Of a stretch of 64,000 nucleotides of DNA, positions 31,873 through 39,778 are shown one piece after another. The first letter of the stretch is position 1. Each line of letters starts with the position of its first letter. Source of the DNA: DATLFA01 sp035525225 (GTDB taxonomy: Bacteria; Actinomycetota; Acidimicrobiia; Acidimicrobiales; WLNW01); contig DATLFA010000088.1 of the NCBI GenBank assembly GCA_035525225.1, forward strand, positions 62,001 through 126,000, read 5' to 3'. A program made the translations under genes and the position numbers. A model generated the notes under the pieces. The model did not search any database. It saw only the letters and a list, made by a program, of their open reading frames with translations, and was not told the DNA's origin.

Positions 31873-32196
31873 TCACCAAGGCAGACGCGGGTCGAGCTCC
31901 CGCGCGAAGAAAGACGAGGCCGCCAACAGGATCTCATTCGCCCGCTTCAGTTCCTTCACCTCCTGGCGCAACGCCTTGATCTCCGCCGCGCCCGACGTCG
32001 TCACCCCCGGGCGGCGACCCGAATCGATCTCGGCCTGCTTGCACCACGTCCGCAACGTGTCCGGGTTCACCCCGACCCGCGGACCAATCCGATGCACCGC
32101 CGCGTTCAACGACACAGGTTCTTGCTCACGAGCCTCCAGCACAAGCCTGATCGCTCGGAGCCTCAACTCTTCGGGGTACTTCCTCGGGGCTGGCAT
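31873..32196 (-). mobile_element. IS3-family transposase OrfA, remnant without OrfB
   Basis: This 107-residue protein begins MPAPRKYPEELRLRAIRLVLE and has an HTH (VNPDTLRTWCKQAEID) and the leucine-zipper segment IKALRQEVKELKRANEILLAASSFFARELD. This is the standard IS3 OrfA. ATG 32196 follows GGTGGAG. The integrase-encoding orfB, which should overlap the end in the -1 frame, is absent; the sequence passes into the truncated phage-type integrase within 80 bp. The element therefore cannot transpose by itself. Its insertion plausibly truncated the integrase gene. Confidence 0.82.
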
Positions 32197-32544
32197 AACT
32201 CCACCCTTTCGTGGAATCAGACCCTCCATCAAATACGGGGCGCTTCACCTAGAGTGCCGCGTCAGGCAACGGTTGCCTTGTTGGTGGCGTGACCCTGAGT
32301 CGGCGGTCAGAGATGCCCCCTAAGACCGATCTGTGTTGCGTGTGTTATCGCCCCGCCGTCCGCCGGGAGTGCCACCACCTCGCCCTTCGATGCGCGGACA
32401 TCATCCTGTAGCAGGCTCCGTATCTCCGTCGGGAGTACGACCTGAGTCTGGGAGCCGGGCTGGGTCTAACGTTGCAAGAAGTAGCAACCTCGGCCACTGC
32501 CACGCACCCGTGCCAATGCCGACCAGGCTTGGGGGGCCGCGATC
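32197..32544. other. Gene-free spacer between IS3 remnant and STAND ATPase gene
   Basis: No conserved coding pattern or RNA gene is seen in these 348 bases. The segment is likely the old IS end plus the promoter region of the ATPase gene. A run of GGGGGG at 32531-32536 is the ribosome site of the gene at 32545. Confidence 0.4.
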
Positions 32545-35145
32545 ATGACGACCCGTGCGACCAGCGACGAACAGGTTGGCACCCACCAGGGGAGCCACCG
32601 CGCAACGGCATTGCGCCCGCGTCGGCTGGTGGGGAGGGAACGGGAGATCGGCGAGGTGATCGAGAGCGTCGCGTTGACGCCGTTGACCACCGTGACGGGC
32701 CCGGGTGGCGTGGGCAAGACGGCGCTGGCGCTGGCAGTGGCGGCCGAGTCGGCGGCGCAATTCCCCGATGGCGTGTTCGTCGTCTGGCTGGCCTCCTTGC
32801 GGTCAGCAGAGCACGTCGCTGGAGAGGTGGCCGCACAGGTCGGGATGCCGAGGTCAGGCGGTCAGTCCTACGAGGATGCGCTCGCCGACTGGCTGGCCGA
32901 GCGTGATGTCTTGCTCGTGCTCGACAACTGCGAGCACGTGGTGTCCGCGGTAGCCGATCTGGTCGAGGGCCTCACCGCCCGGCTCCCTCGCATTCGTGTG
33001 CTCGCGACGAGTCGAGAGCCGTTGTGGGCCGTGGACGAACTGAGCTACAGACTCGCACCACTGCCGGTAGTGGGCCCGGGCGCGAGCCGTGCGGAGATCT
33101 ACGCGAGCCCCGCGGTGTGCCTGTTCCGAGAGCGAGCAGGCGCGAGGACGCAGGCGTCGCTCGACACCGATCGCGCGGGTCGTCTCCTTGGAGAGATCTG
33201 CCGCCGCGTCGATGGCCTCCCGCTCGCGATCGAGCTTGCGGCGGCACGGGTGGTCGGGCTCGATCTGGAGGACATCTCCCTTCACCTCGATGATCTGTTC
33301 GACTTGCTCCCGCAAGCGGCGCGGCGGGCCGACGGTGCGCAGCGATCGCTTCGCGCCACGGCGGAGTGGAGCGACGCCCTACTCACCGAGGAGGAGCGGC
33401 ACCTCCTGCGACGGATGGCAGTGTTCGCCGGTGGGTTCGACCTCGAGGCGATCAAAGAAGTCTGCGCGAGCGACGGCCAGACAGCGGCGAAGATCGCAGA
33501 CCTCACTTCGCGGCTCGTCGAGAAGTCACTCCTCCTGTGGCAAGGCGGCAGCGGCCCGTATCAGCTGCTCGAGACGATCCGCCAGTACGCCACCGAGCAG
33601 CTCGTCGCCGCCGGTGAGCTCGACGCCATCCGAGAACGCCACGCGCGCTACTACCTCGGTGTCGCTCTGCACGAATCCGCAGCGACGATCACCGGACCGG
33701 AGCGGCCACACCTCGAGGTGCTCCGTCGCATCGAGGACAACACTCGCATCGCGCTCGAGTGCCTCCTCACATTCGATCCTCAGAAGGCGCTCGAGCTCGC
33801 GGCAAGCCTCAACTTCTTCTGGTGGACGCAGGGCAAGCTTCGTGAAGGCATCGGTTGGCTCGAGCGGGCGCGCGAAGCAGCGGTGGATGCGCCGGCCGAG
33901 CTCCGGGCGACGAGCCTCTTCTGTGAAGGCTTCCTCGTCGCCCACGACACCGACGACTGGCGTGCCGCGGCCACGCTCGTCGACGAGGGGATCGACGCCC
34001 TCGTCGGCGTCAGCGAACCTCCGCTGATCCTCGGCATGCTGCACTGCCTGCGAGGCGAGTGCGACGTGTTCAACGGCGATCCGAAGTCGGCCGTCGTTCG
34101 CACCCAAGCCGGGCTCGAGATCTCATCTTCGTACCCAGGGACCTGGGGCCGAGGTTTCTGCTTGTGGAACGCGGCGTACGCACGGCTGGCGGTCGGGGAC
34201 GAAGACGCCGCCATCGCGCTCTTCACGGAGGAGATCGAATGGGCGAGTACAGGCGGTTACGGCATCGGGGAAATGGTCGGATGCAACGTCATGGCCGAGA
34301 TCTGGGAGGCGCGTGGCGAGTTCGACACGGCCCGCGCCTTCTGGGAGCGGGCACTACACCTCCGGCGGGAGGTTGGTGCGGTCGCAGCCCCAACCTTGAT
34401 GATGGCTCCGCCAATCGGCCATGTGCACGGCACGATGCCGACGGCGCTACTCGCAGTGGCGCGCGTGGCCGAGAAGCAGGGCGACCTCGCCACGGCGTCA
34501 AAGCTGTTACGCGAGGGCCTCCCGATCGCGGAGGAGATGCGCGAAGTCGCCACGGCAGAGCAGATGGTCGAGCTCCTAAAGAAGACGTCCCAGGTCGAGC
34601 CGACGCAGCGCGCGACGCTTCGGCCCGAGGGTGGCGTCTGGCGCATCGACTTCAACGGCAAGAGCGTTCACGTGCCAGACCTGAAAGGGCTCTGGCATCT
34701 CCGCGAGCTCGTCTCTCGGCCGCGTGAATTCGTCACCGCCCTGGCGCTCATCGGAGCATCGACTGAAGAGCCGCTTCCGCGCGAAGACACTGGTCCCCTG
34801 CTCGATCGCGAAGCCCTCCGACAATATCGAAAGCGTCTCGCTGAGCTGGACGACGCGCTGGACGACGCCGCGGTCCACGGCGACGCCAAGAGGCAGGCGC
34901 AGCGGAGCGCCGAGCGCGACGCGCTGATCGCAGAGCTCAAGCGGGCCACAGGACTGGGCGGCAGGCCTCGACGGTCCGGTTCGCCCGCCGAGAAGGCGCG
35001 CCTCAACGTGACCAGGACGATCCGCCACGCCATCATCGACCTCTCGACCAAGGCTCCGGAGCTCGCCGCGCATCTGGACGAGGCGATCATGACAGGGGTC
35101 GCGTGCTGCTACGAGCCGCGGACCAACATTGCCTGGACGACGTGA
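32545..35145 (+). CDS. STAND/NB-ARC-type ATPase regulator with TPR region and conserved C-terminal domain
   Basis: This 866-residue protein has LVGREREIGEVIE, Walker A GPGGVGKT (residues 52-59), Walker B VLLVLDNCEH (122-131), the sensor ATSREPL and GLPLAIELAAARV (the GxP motif), typical of AfsR/LuxR-like signal-transduction ATPases. Residues 390-640 look like TPR helices. The last 180 residues begin VWRIDFNGKSVHVPDLKGLWHLRELV and end VTRTIRHAIIDLSTKAPELAAHLDEAIMTG. This is a domain seen at the C-terminus of similar regulators instead of a LuxR HTH. It is the main cargo of the tRNA-Arg island. It may sense a ligand or phage/stress signal; its target is unknown. A palindrome follows 8 bp after its stop. 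Confidence 0.82.
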   Translation: MTTRATSDEQVGTHQGSHRATALRPRRLVGREREIGEVIESVALTPLTTVTGPGGVGKTALALAVAAESAAQFPDGVFVVWLASLRSAEHVAGEVAAQVGMPRSGGQSYEDALADWLAERDVLLVLDNCEHVVSAVADLVEGLTARLPRIRVLATSREPLWAVDELSYRLAPLPVVGPGASRAEIYASPAVCLFRERAGARTQASLDTDRAGRLLGEICRRVDGLPLAIELAAARVVGLDLEDISLHLDDLFDLLPQAARRADGAQRSLRATAEWSDALLTEEERHLLRRMAVFAGGFDLEAIKEVCASDGQTAAKIADLTSRLVEKSLLLWQGGSGPYQLLETIRQYATEQLVAAGELDAIRERHARYYLGVALHESAATITGPERPHLEVLRRIEDNTRIALECLLTFDPQKALELAASLNFFWWTQGKLREGIGWLERAREAAVDAPAELRATSLFCEGFLVAHDTDDWRAAATLVDEGIDALVGVSEPPLILGMLHCLRGECDVFNGDPKSAVVRTQAGLEISSSYPGTWGRGFCLWNAAYARLAVGDEDAAIALFTEEIEWASTGGYGIGEMVGCNVMAEIWEARGEFDTARAFWERALHLRREVGAVAAPTLMMAPPIGHVHGTMPTALLAVARVAEKQGDLATASKLLREGLPIAEEMREVATAEQMVELLKKTSQVEPTQRATLRPEGGVWRIDFNGKSVHVPDLKGLWHLRELVSRPREFVTALALIGASTEEPLPREDTGPLLDREALRQYRKRLAELDDALDDAAVHGDAKRQAQRSAERDALIAELKRATGLGGRPRRSGSPAEKARLNVTRTIRHAIIDLSTKAPELAAHLDEAIMTGVACCYEPRTNIAWTT

Positions 35146-35152
35146 CCTCACG

Positions 35153-35179
35153 GCGTGGTTCGTTCGGAACGAACCACGC
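35153..35179. promoter_or_regulatory. 27-bp perfect palindrome, probable operator
   Basis: GCGTGGTTCGTTC (35153-35165) and GAACGAACCACGC (35167-35179) are exact inverted repeats around one G. It lies in the 103-bp gap between the ATPase regulator and the 35249 gene, about 70 bp before that ATG. No T-run follows, so a protein-binding site is more likely than a terminator. Confidence 0.6.
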
Positions 35180-35248
35180 AGGAGTCGGCAACGAACGCCT
35201 TTCCTTTGGGTGGCAAACGGCTACCCGAGAGCAAAGGGGAAGCAGATC

Positions 35249-35623
35249 ATGGCGAACAAGGGCAAGACGCAACTGCTCATCACGTGGGTGGCCAGTCCCG
35301 ACAAGGTGTCCGAGATGGACCGAATCGTTGAGAGCCATGGCTCGTTCATGGCCAAGACCCATGATCGCAACGGTTCGCACGCGCTGGTGAGTTACGACCT
35401 CTCCAAGGGCCCCGAGTTGGAGAACCCGCTCGACCCGAGCTCCAAGAGCACTGGCAACACTCGATACGTCCTCAGTGAGGTCTACACGTCGCCAGAGGGG
35501 ATCGACAATCATTGGCGTCAAACGCAGGAGTCCTGGAGTGACTTCGGCGCGATGGTGGAGATGCTCTCGAGCTGCGAAACACAGACGCTGCACGGTGGCT
35601 CCATCGCCGAGTCCCTCTGGTAG
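35249..35623 (+). CDS. Small protein, possible dimeric a/b-barrel fold
   Basis: This 124-residue protein starts at ATG 35249, nine bases after AGGGGA. LLITWVASPDKVSEMDRIVESHGSFM, HALVSYDLSKGPELENPLDP and TRYVLSEVYTSPEGIDNHWRQTQ alternate strands and helices as in small ABM/dimeric a/b-barrel proteins. No family name is certain and no catalytic residues are obvious. It is downstream of the STAND ATPase with a palindrome between, so the two may form a regulator-target pair. The longer frame from 35129 has no start support. Confidence 0.6.
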   Translation: MANKGKTQLLITWVASPDKVSEMDRIVESHGSFMAKTHDRNGSHALVSYDLSKGPELENPLDPSSKSTGNTRYVLSEVYTSPEGIDNHWRQTQESWSDFGAMVEMLSSCETQTLHGGSIAESLW

Positions 35624-35705
35624 ACGCCGACTCGTCGAAGCCGCGCCCGAGAATCCGAACTCGGGCGCGGCGACTTCGGACGCTCGCCGCTCAGTGGTAC
35701 CCGAA

Positions 35706-36149
35706 CTATGGCAGCGGCTGCACCGCGACCGCGCTCACGTGTGCGACGAGGCGCCGCATGTCGTCGGGATCGCCCGTCAGGATCACCGCGTTGCCAAGCA
35801 TCGCCGCAGTCGCAACGACGAACGCGTCGACCGCATGACAGGAATCAAGCCGCAACCGTTCGAGAAGTAGCCCGGCGCGCTCCGCAATATCTCTGTCGGT
35901 CGGTACAACCCGTGCGTGCCGCAAGACTTGTGCGATTGCCGCCGATCGCGCCTTCGTGCGCGACACCTCCGCGAGAACTGGCGCGGGCGCGCGAGCGATA
36001 CCGCCGCGACGCTCAATGGCCTCGAGCACTGCCTGGGCGCGCTTCGCGCTCGTTCGGCGGGCAATCGGATCGGCGAGTACCGACAGCGCTTCGGAGTCGA
36101 GCACCGCAACCGGTGGCGCCGGGTGCGGCGCGCTACGCCGCCGAGCCAC
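35706..36149 (-). CDS. PIN-domain ribonuclease toxin (VapC-like)
   Basis: This 147-residue PIN protein has VAVLDSEALSVLADP (first acidic residue), APVLAEVSRT (Glu), and CHAVDAFVVATAAMLGNAVILTGDPDDMRRLV with the clustered Asp residues of the Mg site. VapC-type toxins cleave RNA, often tRNA, when freed from their antitoxin. Its start overlaps the antitoxin gene end by 17 bp, the usual antitoxin-toxin order. It lies at the right end of the island, next to attachment site 2. Confidence 0.85.
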   Translation of the reverse strand: MARRRSAPHPAPPVAVLDSEALSVLADPIARRTSAKRAQAVLEAIERRGGIARAPAPVLAEVSRTKARSAAIAQVLRHARVVPTDRDIAERAGLLLERLRLDSCHAVDAFVVATAAMLGNAVILTGDPDDMRRLVAHVSAVAVQPLP

Positions 36150-36396
36150 GTCGACTCCGGCGACGCGGCGTTGCGGCTATCTCGTCGAGCATGCGCTCGG
36201 CGTCCGCGACCATCGCCTCGTCCGGCGGGCCGATCTCAACCGCGAGCGTGTCGAGCAACTCGCGCAGCGCCACGCGATCGAGCTCGTGGCGCAGCGCGCG
36301 ACCAACGAATGCACTCAAACCCCGCGGGCCCACCCGCTCGCGCAGTTCTGCGAGCAGCTCCGCATCGACGGTGGCCGAGAACTTGTCCGTGGTCAT
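36133..36396 (-). CDS. Antitoxin partner of the PIN toxin
   Basis: This 87-residue protein starts MTTDKFSATVDAELLAELRE then RVGPRGLSAFVGRALRHEL, a ribbon-helix-helix-like antitoxin start. LRELLDTLAVEIGPPDEAMVADAERMLDEIA follows as the probable toxin-binding segment. It precedes and overlaps the PIN toxin gene. ATG 36396 is preferred over the TTG a few codons upstream. A partial second copy of this gene lies at 36838-37000, about 90 percent identical over 150 bases by eye, as part of a collapsed second island copy. Confidence 0.8.
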   Translation of the reverse strand: MTTDKFSATVDAELLAELRERVGPRGLSAFVGRALRHELDRVALRELLDTLAVEIGPPDEAMVADAERMLDEIAATPRRRSRRGSAA

Positions 36397-36558
36397 CTTC
36401 AAATCATACAACTATCCGACAAAGCGCGTTTCGCGCGATTCGCACGCGATTAGCAGCCGAAATTGGTGGCCACTCACGGTAAATGGCGGACAAGAGAAAC
36501 CACGTTTGATCTGCACTTATTTACTTGCCCCCAGCTCACTCAGAGTGCTCCGACTCAT

Positions 36559-36601
36559 CTCCTAAGCGGTAGGCCGGCAGTTCAAATCTGCCCGGGGGCA
36601 C
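36559..36601 (+). repeat. Island attachment site 2 (43-bp copy of the tRNA-Arg 3' half)
   Basis: Exact copy of 31254-31296 with no 5' tRNA half in front (preceding bases GACTCAT do not form an acceptor or D-arm). It marks the right junction of the first island copy and the left junction of the second. Confidence 0.88.
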
Positions 36602-36837
36602 GACAGCGTAATGCCAGGTCGGAGCTGCTTTTTCGGACGCTTTCTTCGCGGCCTTTGCTGTGGATAAAAACGGGTCGTGCGATAGCCGTGCGATAGTGGG
36701 CGAAGAATGCTCGAGTGTCCGAGTCGTTCTTTCACGGCAAGAAGGTGCGCTCCTTCGGCGATCATCAACGCGGCGGCGGTGTGGCGCAGATCGTGGAACC
36801 GCGTGCGCGGATCGATCTCCGTGCGCTGGACTGCGGG
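36602..36837 (-). pseudogene. Integrase remnant 2 of a collapsed second island copy
   Basis: Directly after attachment site 2, the minus strand again encodes integrase C-terminal sequence: RTRFHDLRHTAAALMIAEGA and LLAVKERLGHSSI, highly similar to 31234-31797. An internal deletion then removes the segment with the catalytic Tyr, and the tail (LSTAKAAKKASEKAAPTWHY) resumes in another frame. At about 36837 it is cut off and joined to antitoxin sequence. It is clearly non-functional. Confidence 0.78.
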
Positions 36838-37000
36838 TCGTCGAGCAGGCGCTCGGCGTCCGCGACCATCGCCTCATCCGGCGGGCCGATCTCAAGTGCG
36901 AGTGTGTCGAGCAACTCGCGCAGCGCGACGCGATCGAGCTCGTGGCGCAGCGCCCGACGGACGAACGCACTCGACCCGCGAGGGCCCCGCGAATTCGCAG
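36838..37000 (-). pseudogene. Antitoxin remnant (second copy)
   Basis: The stretch from TCGTCGAGCAGG to about GCGAATTCGCAG matches the middle of the antitoxin gene (36182-36330) with only scattered differences, including the equivalents of LRELLDTLA-EIGPPDEAMVADAER. Both gene ends are missing and it is fused to the integrase remnant, showing a deletion between the two ends of a second island copy. Confidence 0.72.
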
Positions 37001-37048
37001 AACGGTGAAGCCGCCTTGTGGAGCAGGAGATGGGCTACGGTCTGGTGC

Positions 37049-37453
37049 GTGGCCGACGACCGTGTCGAAGCGGCCGTCGCGCGAGCGCGCCGGAATCGCG
37101 TGCCCGCGACCATGGCGTCGGTGTTGCTCGTGGCGATCGCAGTTGCCGCCACCTACTGGGCGATCGAGGATCCGACACCCGGGCACCAAGGCCTCGCTGC
37201 AGGTGCGATCGCAATTGCCGCGGCGGTGGCCCTGGTCGCCGCGATGTTCTGGGTCGGCGCGACGCGCGAGGGCTACATACGTGTTGACCGGTGGATGCGC
37301 CGCTTCGGGGGGACATACCACGATCCGACCTCCAAGCGCCTATGCCCTCAGTGCGGGCTACCGATGGATGTCCTTTCGCCCGACTTCTATACCGGGCCTC
37401 GGTCACCGAACGAACTCTGTCACCGCTGCAATCACTCGGACGATTTGGCATAG
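37049..37453 (+). CDS. Small membrane protein with C-terminal zinc ribbon
   Basis: This 134-residue protein from GTG 37049 has two hydrophobic helices (TMASVLLVAIAVAATYW and GLAAGAIAIAAAVALVAAMFWVG). The C-terminal domain carries CPQCGLPMDVLSP followed 20-odd residues later by CHRCNH, a treble-clef/zinc-ribbon pair. The family is not recognised. There is no good ribosome site, so the start is uncertain. It is the first intact gene beyond the island remnants. Confidence 0.6.
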   Translation: MADDRVEAAVARARRNRVPATMASVLLVAIAVAATYWAIEDPTPGHQGLAAGAIAIAAAVALVAAMFWVGATREGYIRVDRWMRRFGGTYHDPTSKRLCPQCGLPMDVLSPDFYTGPRSPNELCHRCNHSDDLA

Positions 37454-37586
37454 CCGCAAGGGGAGGCGCTCGTTTGTGCTGTCGTTCGCCAACGCGCGCG
37501 ATGAGTAGGCCCGACATCGATTCCAATGGAGGGTTCTCCACGACCGAATCGTCAAACGCATTCGTCGGCGATTCAATAGGTCGAGG

Positions 37587-38600
37587 ATGAGTACGAAGTT
37601 CCGCAGATTGTTCGCGTTGGCGACCCTCTTGGTGCTGGCCGCGTGCGGCGCTACCGAGCAACGCGTCACCGCGACCTCGCTCGCGCCGGCACCGACGACG
37701 CCGCCCTCGAGCGAACCGGCACCAACGATGCCCGCACCCACGACCACCGTCACCGCTGCGTCGCCTCCGGCGGTCGCGCTCGTCGACGGACGCCTCGTCA
37801 CCTTCTCGACCGTTGACGGACAGCAGACCGGCGTCCAGTACGACAGTGCACCGGGCATCGTCGGCTCGTTCTCGATTCGCCGCACCAGTGGAGGGATCGA
37901 GGCCTACGCGACGCTCGAATCACCGGACCGATGCCAGCCGCGCATCTACCGCATCGTCGACGGCCGAGCCCACGACACCGGTATCGTCGGCGCGGGCCCA
38001 GAGATCTCGCCTGACGGCGCGCTCCTCGCCTACGAGAAGGACAACCTCACGAGGATCCCCGTGCCGGGTTTCTGCCCGTGGCGTGATCTCGTCGTGCGCG
38101 ATCTTTCCACCGGCGTCGAGCGGGCATGGACCATCCCGTCGGCCCAATACGTTCGATGGCTGGCGTGGTCGAGCGACAGCCGACAGGCTGTGATCCACCT
38201 GGGCGCCGAGGCGTATTCGGGCGACACGTTCGTACTTGACACGAGCTCCGCGCCTGCTGGAGATCTCCGATCCGTACGTACTCCGGTGCCGGGACTCCAG
38301 GCCCGCGAGTGGATTGGTCGACCGATGTCGGTCGCGGACGGCGTCTTCGTCGCTATCTACTGCTGCCGCGAGCCGAACGAAGGGGTGGGCATCGCGGAGT
38401 CCATACAGTTCGGCGTGGTGAGCGCGAGTGGGCAACTGCGGCGCATCGCGACGACGAAGGATCGGCTCGAAAGGGTTCTCGCGGTCGACCCGTCGGCTTC
38501 GTACATCTTGCTTCATGACTCGAACAACTTGATCCGCGCCGACATCGACGGGACCAACCGCGTTTCCCTCGGCGGCACCTACGAGAACGTGCTCTGGTAG
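37587..38600 (+). CDS. Lipoprotein with probable TolB/WD40-like beta-propeller
   Basis: This 337-residue protein has a signal peptide with lipobox LAAC at about residue 20. A Thr/Pro/Ser-rich linker (residues 30-60) follows, and then repeated strand units such as GPEISPDGALLAYEKD, RWLAWSSDSRQAVIHLG and LAVDPSASYILLHDSNN, the SPDG-type blades of a TolB/WD40-like propeller. It should be anchored on the outside of the membrane. The function is unknown. ATG 37587 follows GGTCGAGG. Confidence 0.68.
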   Translation: MSTKFRRLFALATLLVLAACGATEQRVTATSLAPAPTTPPSSEPAPTMPAPTTTVTAASPPAVALVDGRLVTFSTVDGQQTGVQYDSAPGIVGSFSIRRTSGGIEAYATLESPDRCQPRIYRIVDGRAHDTGIVGAGPEISPDGALLAYEKDNLTRIPVPGFCPWRDLVVRDLSTGVERAWTIPSAQYVRWLAWSSDSRQAVIHLGAEAYSGDTFVLDTSSAPAGDLRSVRTPVPGLQAREWIGRPMSVADGVFVAIYCCREPNEGVGIAESIQFGVVSASGQLRRIATTKDRLERVLAVDPSASYILLHDSNNLIRADIDGTNRVSLGGTYENVLW

Positions 38601-38631
38601 CAACTGCGGCGTGGACGCGGACGTGGACGCG

Positions 38632-39108
38632 ATGGCGGTTCTCATCGACCACGGCATGTTGCTGCAATCCGCCCGTGGCCCGATCCCCAACGTGGCCGAG
38701 CTCGTCGCCGGCGAACGCATCAAGGGGAGTTGGTGGGCCCATGCGAAGAATCACGACATCTTCGCCGCGCTGGGGTTGCTCGACGACTCGCCTGATGTCG
38801 TGCGCCTGCGGTTGGTGAACGGGAAGGTCACACTGGTACACCGAAGCCTCTGGCCCGCGCTCGTTCGCGTCGCCGATCGATTCACTGCGAAACAGCTCGC
38901 CGCCCTACACGAAGAGCACACCGCAACACACGCCCACAAGGTCGAGGAACAGCAATTTCCCGATTGGGTGCCCGACGACGTGCGGCGAGTCGCGGAGCGG
39001 CTCTCGGTCGAAGAGGCCCTCGCCCTCTTGCCCGCCTGTCTCCGGGGGAATCAACAAATACCGCGGCCCCTTTCGGCAGGTAGTCCGATACCGTCGACCC
39101 ATGAGTAG
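38632..39108 (+). CDS. Conserved hypothetical protein
   Basis: This 158-residue protein begins MAVLIDHGMLLQSARGPIPN, then has KGSWWAHAKNHDIFAALGLLDDSPDVVRLRLVNGKVTLVHRSLWPALVRVADRF and ends with a disordered tail. I know similar uncharacterised bacterial proteins but no function. GTG 38611 is an alternative start 7 codons upstream; ATG 38632 is preferred because the conserved part begins there. The 3' end overlaps the next gene by 8 bp (ATGAGTAG at 39101-39108), suggesting co-translation. Confidence 0.62.
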   Translation: MAVLIDHGMLLQSARGPIPNVAELVAGERIKGSWWAHAKNHDIFAALGLLDDSPDVVRLRLVNGKVTLVHRSLWPALVRVADRFTAKQLAALHEEHTATHAHKVEEQQFPDWVPDDVRRVAERLSVEEALALLPACLRGNQQIPRPLSAGSPIPSTHE

Positions 39109-39769
39109 CGACGTCCTCTCCGATCGGCTGTCGGCCACCGTCGTCGCCCGGCCGAGGTTTCGCGGCCATCTCCACACGTGGACTGCCGCGACCGCGCTAC
39201 CCGCGGGGATCTTGCTGATCGTCGCGGCGCGCTCGGCGTCTGCCCGCATCGGTGCGTCGATCTACGCCGCGAGTGTCCTGGCATTGTTCGGCACGTCGGC
39301 GAGCTATCACCGACTCGAGCACTCCGTGAGGGCTCGTCAGATCTTGCGGCAACTCGACCATTCAATGATCTTCATTCTCATCGCGGGGACGTACACACCG
39401 GTCTGTCTGCTCGCGCTGCCGCGCGCGTGGGGCATCCCCGTGTTGTCCGTGGTGTGGTCGGGCGCGGTTTTCGGCATCGTGCTCAAGACCGCGGCCTTCC
39501 ACCGCTTCCCTGTGTTGCACCACGGCCTCTACCCGATCCTCGGGTGGACTGCCGTCGTCGCCATGCCGGTGCTGTACCAGCGATTGACGACCATGCAGTT
39601 CATTTTCCTGATCGTGGGCGGTCTCATGTACACGGTCGGCATACCGGTCCTGTTACGCAAACGCCCCGATCCCTGGCCGGCAACATTCGGCTATCACGAG
39701 GTCTGGCACACGTTCACCGTCATCGCCGGTGCATGCCACTTCATCCTCGTCGGGTTGCTCGTCGCGTAA
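39101..39769 (+). CDS. Hemolysin III/PAQR-family membrane protein
   Basis: This 222-residue protein has seven hydrophobic segments. Hallmark positions are SASYHRLEHSVRARQILRQLDHSMIFILIAGTYTP and FGYHEVWHTFTVIAGACHF, which hold the conserved His and Asp residues of the PAQR/HlyIII zinc site. It is an integral membrane hydrolase-like protein of unknown substrate. ATG 39101 overlaps the preceding gene. It converges with the DUF2071 gene, 9 bp away. Confidence 0.87.
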   Translation: MSSDVLSDRLSATVVARPRFRGHLHTWTAATALPAGILLIVAARSASARIGASIYAASVLALFGTSASYHRLEHSVRARQILRQLDHSMIFILIAGTYTPVCLLALPRAWGIPVLSVVWSGAVFGIVLKTAAFHRFPVLHHGLYPILGWTAVVAMPVLYQRLTTMQFIFLIVGGLMYTVGIPVLLRKRPDPWPATFGYHEVWHTFTVIAGACHFILVGLLVA

Positions 39770-39778
39770 GACCGAAGG

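Noticed and set aside
31297..36558. Prophage
   Set aside because: Only an integrase fragment is present; no capsid, terminase, portal or tail genes are seen. The small cargo fits an integrative island better.
36559..36601. A second tRNA gene
   Set aside because: Only the 3' half of tRNA-Arg is present; no acceptor 5' strand or D-arm precedes it. It is the attachment-site copy.
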